DNA of 64,000 nucleotides from Heligmosomoides polygyrus polygyrus. Its lineage: Eukaryota > Nematoda > Chromadorea > Rhabditida > Heligmosomidae. This document shows positions 23,201 to 35,000 of this stretch, in pieces. The notes beneath the pieces are model-generated. The model had not been told where the DNA came from and did no database searches. It worked only from the letters and a program-made list of their open reading frames with translations. The position numbers and the translations under genes were made by a program. Numbering within the stretch: the first letter of the stretch is position 1; each line of letters starts with the position of its first letter. The stretch lies in NCBI GenBank assembly GCA_947396885.1, contig OX377205.1, forward strand, positions 50,452,676-50,516,675, given 5' to 3'.

Positions 23201-26200
23201 AAACTTCTTCTTGGTAAGGCGGTGACATAGCTGGACAATTTCTAGATGCCCCTTGAAAACTGAACTGAAAAGTTTTGCCTCAGAACTCAATAAGAAATTT
23301 CAGTCAATCAAAACAACAGCTCAAGTTGGACTTTGACGCAGCCCCATTGGAAACCCCCGCATTTCGGTTGCATTACAATTCAAGTTGGCCCCAACAATCA
23401 AGAACGCCAATGCAATCGTGGGGCGGACAATGCGCAATCCTCATTGAACAGCTTGCTTCATGGCGACAGAGTATACGCCGATAGAGTATAAAGTTTTTAT
23501 AGCTGTTTGTAGCTACCAGAACAAACATTTCATGACCATAATGACCATTCAAACGTTGTATGCACTTTTTCAGCGCAGACGTGTATCTCCTGCTAGCAGA
23601 TTAATTCTACCTTCGCGCTCATTTTTCAGTAATAATCTAACCAATTTTAAGAATGACAATACTATAATTGTTATACAGGATTCCTCTCACAATTGTTCTC
23701 AGGACAGCTTCTTTAATTGACGAGGTAACAGCGTTCAGAACAGTAGTGTCGGGCAGTGACCATTTCCGTTTCCGCCTTCCGGTCCAAAACAAGCAGAAAC
23801 GAGCGGGACAGAAGGGCTAAAAATGACCGGAAACCGGAATTCGGAACATGGAAAAGGAAATTCCGCACATCGCTGCTATAGAGGTTATTTGACGATCATA
23901 CACTCCACTTAAATGACGTCTGTCTTTAACATTTCGGCTGATTGCTACTGGCTACGGTAGGTATATATAAGTAAGGGTGAGGGGTCATGCTCATTAATTT
24001 CGCCCAAACCTCGCCTAGATACGTCCTTTTTTGTATTGATCCTGACATCGCCACCCTTTCTTAACCATACCTTCGATAACTTACCGTAATCAACCGAATT
24101 TTCAAGAACGCATAAGTAATCAGTGCCTTAAATAACCTCCAGCAAAAAAAAAACATTTCCACCTCTTCAGTCATGAGAATGCAATACTACCAATGAGTCT
24201 GGTTTTCCTTCTGGCAAATCCTTCCGCGGCGATTTCACAGAGAGAGCTTTGACTGGTGGTGGCGAACCTTCCCAAAGAACTGCGAAAACCCGCTCTCACC
24301 GTGGAGTCGAACCACAAACCCCTCCTTCTCTCCACTTCTCTTCTTTATCCTCCGCGCCAGCACCACTCGTCGTCCAGCGCCGTTTCCAGTATGTTCGAAC
24401 TCGGCCTCTGCCATCGGAGGACTCCACGCGCAGGCAGAGGACAAACAAGGGAAGTGTTGGAAGCGTATTCTGCACGGGGAGAGAGCGAGTCACTTGTTTC
24501 TTTTTGCCAATGGTCAAACCCAGCGCTAGGAGAGCCCTTGAAGCCATCACGGAATCGGCCTCCCGAGCGCTGGGGAGTTTCCTGTTCGCCCGCGATGCCG
24601 CTGCGACTACGCGGCACAGTGGATAGTGGCGTTGCTTGATGCGAATCGTCGGCTGTTCGGTTCTTCTGCGCCGCGGTATTTTTGCATTTCAAGTGACTGA
24701 TTCAGATTTGAGCGGACCTGCCGTCTACACAATTTTTTGGCGTTTTCTGCACATTTTTCCAGCTGTATGCCGTGGAGACTAACTTTCTTGCCACTTATCT
24801 ATTACTGACCGGTTTTTAACCGAAAGACAGTGAGGAAGGTATTCAACGCGCTCTGACCTCCTTCTATACCCTTTTTTTTTGAGCATGTCTTCGTTCCAGA
24901 GATGCCCGATAACTGTACACTTTTTCTGGACCGATGGGCCAGCTTCTCGAATCCCGTGGCGGTTAAAGCTGCTATGCCCCGAGGGAAGAGCCTGTGTATC
25001 CGGACTGTACCTGTGGGTGCCACCGGCCAGATTCCGTCATCCGACATGGGCTTATCCAGTTCCAAGAAGTAGTTTATGAAGCGATTTCTCCCCCACGTCA
25101 TTGTGCACGACCTTCCTCTTGATCTGCAAAAAGGGTCAACATCCTGAAGGCAAGTAGTTGCAGGTAGCTGAAGGAGAACGGGTCTGTTATATCGACATTG
25201 GAGACCGTGTCGTTGGTACTCCTTTGCCATCCTCGCGTTGAAATGCCGGTTGCTTATGTCTGGTTCAAGGCTAGTTATACGACGTCGCATCCCGGTCCCT
25301 TTGAAAATCCGAGCAGGATGGCTTTTCCCCATGCCGCCGGTCCATATAGGGAAGCTTTTATATGCTGCCGTATTGTGACCAGTCCTTCTGCTTTGTGCCT
25401 GTGTATCACTGGTGTTAAACATTCATGCATCATGCTGTTGAATACCTTTCTCGTTCCAATTAGGTTAAAAACTGGTCAGTAATAACAAGTCGCAAGAAAG
25501 TTACTCTCCACGGCATACAGCTGGAAAATGTGCAGAAACGCCTGGAAATTGTATAGACGTCAGGACCCTTCAAACCCTAACCTGTCAGTTCAAATGCAAA
25601 AATACTGGCCAGAGGAACCGAACAGCCGACGATTCGCATCAAGCAACGCCACTCTCCACTGCGTGTCGCACAAGAGACCCAGAACTCATGAGGCGCCGAT
25701 TCCATTGTGACCCCAAGGACCCTTACTCCTTGGGCTTAACGTCTTGGCCGAAAGGAAACACGAATTGAGGATGGAGATTCCTATGTGCTGCCCGTTCAGA
25801 AACACGCCTCAGACCCTTCCCTTGTAAGAAGTTCAATTGAAAATGACCTCCCGCTCCGTTCCCCGATGTCTGTTGCAGATATGGAACGCCTTCATCTCAG
25901 AGTGCCGCTCCGACCTGGTATCCTTGCCTTGTGAAAGTGAAAAATATCGCAGCCTGTTCAGCGGATGAATTGCAGCTCACCAGTGCTGTGAAATCTGAAG
26001 GCGTGTGAAGGTGCATTAGTCTGGCTCCCCAAAACATCTCAACGCAGCTTTTCTCTTCAGGCAGGTGGAGGGATGGCAATCAGCGATGATCTCGTCGAGA
26101 ACACTACACCGCATGACGTCGCCACACTGCTGAAGGAGTACTTCCGCGATCTGCCGCAGTCACTGCTGCCCAGGGAACACTATCAGGCCTACATCGCCGC

Positions 26201-29200
26201 TTCCAGTAAGTTTCCGCGGACCTGTTCCGCTTGTCAGGACCTTGCCTGAAAGAAGTAGCCAAGGGTAGGCGTCAGCCGACTCCATGGTTCACCGCTTACT
26301 ACTTCTACCACTACATATATGTATAGTATCCTCGAGACCTTTTTGATGCTTTACTGTGTTTTTCACGGTCCCTTTGTGAGATGCGCCGCAAAAGATCTGA
26401 TAAACGCTTACTTTGATTTGGTTTATTTACCCCGAAAGGTTGGAAGGCTTGGTTGGCTAAGCCTGACCCTAAATTCTGACACTAAACCTGGATGGATAGA
26501 CATTTTGCTTTGGAAATGCAAATACCTTATAATCTCTACATTATTTATGGGGGCCGACAGCTGCTGTCGCAGAGGTTATAAACTGTTATAAAGACTGTAG
26601 AATGGAGCTATCCCTGAGCCTCATATGTAATTCGATGTGATTGGCAGAACTGAGACTCCAGAATTCTTTATCCGCGAGCTTTCGCTGCTTAACAGCTTCC
26701 TCAGGCCAAGCAGGCCTCGCTACCAGAGCCTCACCACAGTGGTGCTCCTTACTGTTATAAAGACGTTTAGCTGCGATCAAAACCTTGACATCAGGCAGGA
26801 CGCGAACTCCCACACAGACTAAAACATTGTTTCTGATAGACCTTGGTCTTGACCACTTCTATCCTGGTATCAGCGGCCGGCATACTCTCATATCACGGGA
26901 AGTGCTGATCAGGGGAGCGCGTTTAACAGTTGACATGGACCGCACACGAAACCGAACACAGCAGTCGCGATTTTAACGTATTTGCAACGGGTGCTTTCCG
27001 TTAAAATCCGGCTTACCGACTTAACGGAATTCGTCAGACATTTATTGAAATTTTAACGGATTTTTAGAGGAGTCAGTATTTTGCTTCCATTCTTCATTAA
27101 CTTTGTTGCCTTTCCGCTTTTTCTGATAGATATGCGACTCAAATACTTCAAATTTTGAATGAATCTTGAGGAACGATCGAGTCCAGCGCAACTGTGACTG
27201 GTGGCAGGATTTCGCTCTCCAGTGCATCCAGAAGAGCTGTCTCTCGTATTCGTTAGCTTGCTAAAATCTGGGTTGATGACACAACGATAATGTCGTGTCT
27301 TCTACCTAATACTACATATACGAAGTGAAGTCCTGAGAAAGCGACATCATAAAACAGCAAAGTTTTCAGAAATAACTGTTGTCAGGACGAATAGGGCGCT
27401 GTGAACAGACAGTATGAGCGTCAGCCCTGTGTGTGACATTGTGTCTCCCTAGAGTGCTCCTCCATTCCTGCCGTCGGAGTACAGCACTTTACGCCAAACT
27501 GCTTCTGTCCGAAGCAAACTGAACACTCTTCAAACCAACTAGAATGTCATTCCGAATTAAACTCGGAACTCTTCAAAAAAAAAGTCAGGCTTCCCTCGAA
27601 AATTTACAGCTCATCTACCCAAGAATGTGAATACAGTGCTTGAATCAATTTTTTAGCAATGATTTGCCATGCTGCAACAAATCTGCTATTTTTGTGAGTA
27701 CAAGAAGAGTGTCATGTATTCGTACTGTACGCCATGATGCCATTAAGTAGTCCAAAAGAAAAACACGAAGTTCAAATTTATTGGAGACGCTGCGCTACGA
27801 CATAGTGAGCACGCCACTCCGGGCCGCGTCCTACCACCACTCAAGGGCCTCTTTAGACTGTCACGCAACCCGGGCGACTGCTTAGAAGGGAGGCACGAGA
27901 CGAGGACTTTTATTAGTTGCAGAAAAGTGACAGCAAGGAAGACTTGCATAAATATGAACTTGTAGATGTAACTAAATTAATGTATGCAAATCTAAGCATT
28001 CATGTGCAACATGTGTTCAAAGGCCCAGCTCTGTTACGCAGTGCTTGTACCAGTCGCATCACAGAGAATGATAGAAACATAAAAACGAGCTCTTGAAGGT
28101 GAAAAATAAAGAGCACGACACAAAGGTGAAAACCAACTTAAATTGGCAAAACTGATGCCTAACAGATGTAACGAAAAACATACCTGGCGGTAAAAAGATC
28201 ATCACACGGAAAGAAAGCTTGCTCGATGATGGTACCGACATGTTTCTGTAACATTCTTCGTCGCAAAAATCTCGTTTAAAAATTTACTTTAGAAAACCCC
28301 TTCTCTTTTAAATGCGACTCCAGTCTCTGATTGAATGTTGCCGACATTGTCGGCAACACCACAGCAGTAGGCAAATTATTCCATTCTCCTACAGCTCCTA
28401 AAGAAATGAGCCGAAATGAGCCTAAGAACTGCCAAGAGCGGACTCTTCCTTGGATAATCGCAAAAATATCCTCTTGTGCGGTGGCTGAATTTGCTAAATT
28501 GAACAGTTTGTGTCTATTGAAGTCTAAGGAACCAGAAATTATTTTATAAATAGGACTTTGATCATACATGACGCTTCTTAGCTGCAAAGGTGTGCTTCCA
28601 ATTTCAGCTAGCCTTTTTCGGAAATTCTCATTGAGCCATCAGAATGTGCAATTCTCAAGTATTGGTCTGACATGTGCGGTAAAAAGTTGGAAGCGTGTAG
28701 ACATTGAGCATGCTTGGACAGCACGTAGAATAAACTTCGACTTTCATGGGCAGATACCTCTATGCAATCGATGTATCTTTCGAACTAAAGTGTACGACGG
28801 TACAATAAGCAGAGGCCGCGAATATTTGTCTGGCACACACTTCGGTGCGCCCTAATTGAAACAACACATCCCCATGTCTCTTACCTCTGCACATTGCCGC
28901 TGTCTTTTCAAGCGATATATCAAGCATTCACTTCTCAGAGTCTGTTGAATGGCCTTCGTGACGAGCATATCCTGGCGTCGAACACGCACTTCGAGAGCTG
29001 AATCTGCGAGATGGAGATGCGCGTGTTTTCCGCAATTGCTCCTGTTGTATTCAGAATTTTTGCCATCAGTTGCGCTCCGTTAGACATTGTGCGACCGCTC
29101 TTCACAGCATACCGCCAAGCTGCTGTTTTCTATCTCCACTTCAGAATAAACTCTGAACCATCTCTGCAGCCAAAACAGAAACACGAACACTGACTTCGCT

Positions 29201-31979
29201 TGACGGCTATTCAGATGAGCTAAGACTGCTGCAAATCTTGCGGCTAAGGCTCCGCCATTGTCGGCTTCCACGCAGCGTTTATGAGTCGGCGACACCTGAG
29301 CTAGGGTAACGGCGAGCAGTTGTCCACTCAAGAGGGCTACGCTGAAGGCGACAGCGCTGAGACGTTGGCGGCAGTAAAGATTTGTAAAGCCATGAGACTC
29401 AGGTGAACAAGCACTTCAATCGATTGCCACTACGTCGAGATGCCAAGGTTCATGAAACATTGTGCGTGGGCCGCTTTGCTGCTCGGGACAGGCGGATTGG
29501 AAATTTCCAGTCAATTTCAGACCAGAAAGTTATCTTGACTTTCTTAAAGAGTGCCTAGTTATATGCGAGCATTCCTTTCGATTTGGAAGGTGTTACGTTT
29601 GATTTGAAGGTGTACAATTTGACGAGAAAATTACATATAAAATGCTTTTCCTGATTTTTTCCCTTGAAGCAACAGCACGCTATTAACTGTATTTTAACGA
29701 TATTTAACGGGAATTTAGCGAAAACTTTCGTAAGCAAATCGTTGAAAGGACTTAACGCCTTCCGCCGATGCTAGAGGACACGAAGACGTCGTGGATATTC
29801 TGACCGTTCAAGCAGCGCTGATGGTGTAGTGGTGAGCACCTTGCACGGAAGCAGAGCAGGAGTTATGGTCCTGCTCGGCGCAGGAGCTTTGATCGCGGCT
29901 AAACACTTTTATCAACTTCACAATCGACTTCGATGCCCACTACCCCTTTCAGTGGTGTACATTTCTTTATTAAGTTCTATGCGACAGGTACATAGCGCAG
30001 TCGGAAGAGGTGCCAGCTGTCGCGTGCACCCTATTCCAGGTTTCTGGTTATTCCCGCTAAGGCCAACGAAGCCTTTCATCCCTCCCGGGATACAAGACTC
30101 ATTTGGGAAGGATAAAACACTAACGGATGGCATTGTATGTATAGGCCAAATCCGCATTCAAATTGCCTCCTCGACATTGTGTAAAAGTAGAATTTGTGGC
30201 GCATTCCAAAAGGGATTGACTAACGCCGTTCCTTATCCCTTGTCCTTTATGCGATAGGTAAGGCAAACATGGGAACGAGACAGCGTTTCAAGAGACATCT
30301 GCAGAGGAAGCACACGGAGAGCTGTTCGTATTTGAGAACGCCAGAACACAATCACTTTCCACTGCAAAGCACATGAATGGCGGCTCATGAGAGAGTGCTC
30401 GCGAGATGCAATCCAGCTAAAATATAGAAAACGACGCAGTAAGTTAGCGACGAAAGGCGAGGGGCCGCAGCTTACTAGGTGTCCCTTCCCACTAGGACGG
30501 AGTTCAACAGCGCTCCCAAGCTCTTCAAGATGTGTGCGAGCTTCGACAATGTGCTCATTGCAGGGATTCCTCTGGAGGAGCGCATCGATATCATCCGGTT
30601 GCTCGTCTCGCTGCTCGGTCCTCCCAACATCGACACTCTATACGTACTACTGAAGTTCCTGCACGAGGTGTCACTCCACAGCCACGACCACGTGCATCAG
30701 CACACGGGTGCAGAGGTGAGGCAATGCCGGCAACAACTCCAAGCACCTGCCCTGAGAACTGTTCTCCAAGCGTCCACGTTTTTGACGTCACCCTCTCCCC
30801 TATCCGTTGCGGCTGATCGCGGCGCCGACATAGATCCGCTAAAGAGATTCCTGAATCAGGGATGGAAGGCATGTTTCTCTGAGCATTAAACGGTAGAGAG
30901 CGACGCTAGTCAATCGCTTTAGGTATTGCATAAACCACGCTTTCTATCAGCTTGGTAGTTAGGTTTCATTCTAGCAGGCCATGTCTGATTTATCCGCCAG
31001 ACTCAAATTGAAATATATTCGCTGCGAGCACAAGATTTACCATGTCTAATCATCTGGCTTCCGGAGTCGATTTTCGAACGTGCGATCTGAGTTTTTGTTT
31101 CTCAAATTAATTTTCCACTGGATTTGCAGCTGGTGACAATTTTTATGGCTGGAGGCCAACGCTGCCGCAATTGGTTCATGGGATCTATTCGTTAGATCCT
31201 AGGACAATTCGGATCCGTCGTTTATTTCAAATGCGGGATTAATATTATTACTCGTTTTTATTCGGATCGGATGTCCAAGCTCCGACCCGAATAAAAACGA
31301 GTTAGCTGAATCATCCGAAAAGAAAAAATCTTCTAGTGAAAATAATGATTATGTACATGAGCGAATCTAAGACCCAGGTCTTCCAAAAACGGCAGTATAT
31401 GTAGAAATGACCAGTTTATTCGGTTTTTGAAAGAAGGGCGAATCCGTATTGTCCTAGTCGCAGCCGGACCCAACGTATAGTGGGATTCCACAGTGTACTA
31501 ACAAGCGATTCCTGTCAAGCTGTGACTACAGCTTTCTGTTAGCACATTCCTCTCTTTTGAAGATTTTTTCGAAGTCATAGGCTTGTGAGTTCCACAAAAG
31601 TGTTGTTCATGCTGTTAAAGACTTATTTCTTATCACAGATGGCAGTGCAGTAGTGAACTAGCTCCTTGGCGTTGAAAAAATGCTAAATTCTTTTCCTGCC
31701 GAGTTCGACGGCCAATCGAAATTATTAGGATTTTCCCCAATCGATTCCCATTTTAATGCATTTCGTACATGCGTATTTAAGAGCCCTCCTGTTCGCTTTC
31801 GTTATAGTTTGGTTCTGGCCCTTTCCTGTTCGACGTTCTTGGTTTAGTTCTTTCCACCTCCTCCACAATGAGCTCGCCGTTCTCTGCCTCACATGTCCTA
31901 TACGAGCGCGGTGTGGGTTCTTCGAATTCTTTCCGCAGTTAGCTGCGTATTGTGCCAATTTAGGAATAAAACATTGTGG

Positions 31980-32026
<47 letters not shown>

Positions 32027-35000
32027 GTCAGAGAAAACCTTTCGAGAACTGAGATGATTTTGAATACCATTGAATTCCATTGAACACTTTGCTAGAGCCA
32101 ACACTGCGCTTCGCTTGCTTCTAGAACCTTTCACCGTTCTCAGCGTGAGAGACATTGTTCGCGTGAACCCACTTCAAGCGGCCGCTGCTGACCAAATATT
32201 GCTCGATATTCATCGGCCAATTACACTGTCTACATGTTCTGAATCCTTCAACACGCCATCAAATCTGCCTGACCCCATTTCAAACGACCACTTCTGAAGA
32301 AAAAAATCGATATCGTCGATCTATACAGATTGGTCAGTCGATACTTTTATTTCTCGAGAGGCCTGTCCACAAGCCGCCACAGTCCCTTCAAATCGTTGAA
32401 GTCGATGGATATTAATTGGCAGGTCGATACTGTTTCCTTGTTGTGAGGTTCATTCACTGTCCACATATTCATGTGAATCCACAGCCAAACAATTGCTGAC
32501 TCTTAGCAGAGATCGACAATGTCGGTAGAGCTGTGCGCGCCGAAGCAAGTTGTTTCCGAACGGATGGAAAGATACAGGGCGTGGAGGACTGGCAGGGTTG
32601 GCTCTATGATATCTCGTAAGGTTCCTTGGAGGCAGCTTGACTGTATCATTGGCCTGTAGAAGAACTGCGACGGTCAACCGGTGGATCCAACTCGCCGATT
32701 CCGCAAGAATCGCTGACGCGGAGGAGAGCACAGATTTGGGCAGGGGAAGGGACTCCAGGGTGTGGCTCGAGTGACGCGCCCGTGTTAAAATTGCCTACAT
32801 CCTGGAGCTCCCTCCCTTGCCCAATTCGGAAGCACATAAAACACGGATATGTAATAACACAAGAGGATAAGACTGAATTTACATTTGCTGTATGTAGCTA
32901 CTCGCCGTGACAGGCCATGTTGACCCCCCTACCCGATTTGCGCCGAAGCCTCTTGCCGATAATGCCACAAACGCCCTTCCCTTACAAGTGAACGAAAGTC
33001 TACATTTGTCGGAACTGCAATGAAGGAACCTTCAGATGCAAGGCAATCGTATGGACGCACGAAATCTGGCGACGATTTTCGCTCCGTCGATACTGCGATC
33101 GGACCACGGGAAGCTACACGCGACGTTGGCGGAGAACGAGCAGCAGATCGCCATTGTAGAGACGATGATCTCCCATGTCGAGGAAGTGTTCAGGGTGAGT
33201 TCGCCTTATCGTAGACTCAGGAGCTCTTCCTTCAGCAAGAGACTTCTTCCAGATCCCTAAAGAACTGCAGTGTAAAATGTACAACAAGCTACGGGACACA
33301 GATCCCGATCGATTGGACAGGTTTCTAAACCATATCTCGAAACACGAAGGGTAATACTGTCCATAGAGGTCAGGGTGCTAAGACAGGCTGATATTTTGCA
33401 GCAGTGATCACCCGCTGACATCGCCGTTCCCCGCCATGGCTGAAGAAGTTCAGCGGGAGTGTCCACCGCCAGACAACCACTGCAGCGGGAAAGGTGAGCT
33501 TTCTTTCCAATCGCATCGACGGAATTCGCAGCAAACATGTTTAGAATCGCTTTCGGCCAAGGTTAGCTCTCGAAGAAGCGGATCGTGGCCATTTTCCCTG
33601 ACTCGAAGTCCGCGACAACAACGCTTCTTCCCTTCGGACTCCGCCTGTCCCTCCACGAGTTCTTGCCCATCAGATGAGAACGAACCGAAGGAACTGGCTC
33701 AAAGCCACAAAAGCGATATCAGCTGCAGCAAGAACGTGATCCCTAGCAAACCGAGTGAGCTTCAAGTCATTTTCAGTCGGTTCATGGGGTTCATGTGGTT
33801 CATGTTGTTGAGGTTATAAGCTGTTGTGACAGGGTTTGTTGCCAACCTTCCTACGTCTTCACGGCCAGCTCGACCGAGATATGGAGAGTCATTAAGTGCT
33901 GCCCCTGATTTCGCGTCGCTAGCGCCGTTAGCTGCTTCCTTCTCGCTGCGCCACATCCAAAGGGCCGCCACCCCGAAGTTGGCTGCATGAACCAGTCGGA
34001 ATTTCTGCTTCAGTTATCGTACGCCGCGGCGTTATAAAGCTGCCAACATGGCAGCGGCGCAAACGGCGATCAAAGTAACCCCAGCGTTAGCGAACGACGA
34101 GTTTCTGGTGTTGTCGCTGAACTTACCACAACGAAATAGCGCTTTTGTTTTAGTTCCGTGCTGCGATGCGGACCAGCACGGAGCTGGGCGATGGACCCGC
34201 GGGACGACCAGCTTTTTTTAACCCAGGCGCGTTAAAATGGCCACATTTTAACGCGGATGATTTAAATAAAGCTGATCTCGTTCTGCGGGCAGCAATTGCT
34301 ACCCTGGCCATAGCCGCAGTTTCCATCTAATCATTAGCAAGGAAGTCATATGAAGCAGACGTGAAAGGAAAGAAGAATACCGCAATAAGGGATGCGGTGA
34401 GTAAGCAGTACACAAACATTGAGGCGATGTTGGAAGCAACCTTTCGATGATGAAATTACTCTGTAGGAGTACAAATCTGCACCAGTAATGCGTTGATATG
34501 CAAAACTACGCACACATGCATGCTTTTTTACCTGTACCTGTCTACTTAGCGTGCTTTAAAAAAGCGGGCTTGGGCCTACCTCGCATCGGTAAGGCGTCTT
34601 AACAGAGGTCAGTTGTACCGGCCACATCCCCGAGCTCGTCCCTCTGCCTTGTTCCCTGCGTCAGTGGAGAATGGCGCAAAAACCGTGTTTTATGGTTGGC
34701 CTACGAGCATGACGATCTCGATGTGGGTGCAAGCCAGATAGAGATAATATTTCGAATCAAAGCAACAACAACGACACTTGTGGTGGAGCACTCTTGGAAG
34801 TGACAAAAGAGTGTAAAATGGAAGGAATTCGTGCTCCAACAGGAAACACTAGCGCGGTGCGTATGTGTCGGGCTAGCTTCTAGAGCTATTGTCCCCATCG
34901 GTCCCATTATCCGGGCAGAACTTAACTGATGCCCGAAATTTATCCCTTCCGAGCCCGCGATCAATCCATCGCAGTTTGACCATGATACAACTGTACTTTC

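Noticed and set aside
30479..30563. Upstream part of the open frame (RTEFNSAPKLFKMCASFDN) as RhoGAP coding sequence
   Set aside because: The CACTAG acceptor at 30,495 breaks phase with the preceding exon, and the residues would be an insertion in the GAP domain. The acceptor at 30,563 gives a clean join.
31898..32155. ORFs with RERERERE / SLSLSLSL runs
   Set aside because: They are produced by the (CT)n microsatellite at 31,981-32,024.
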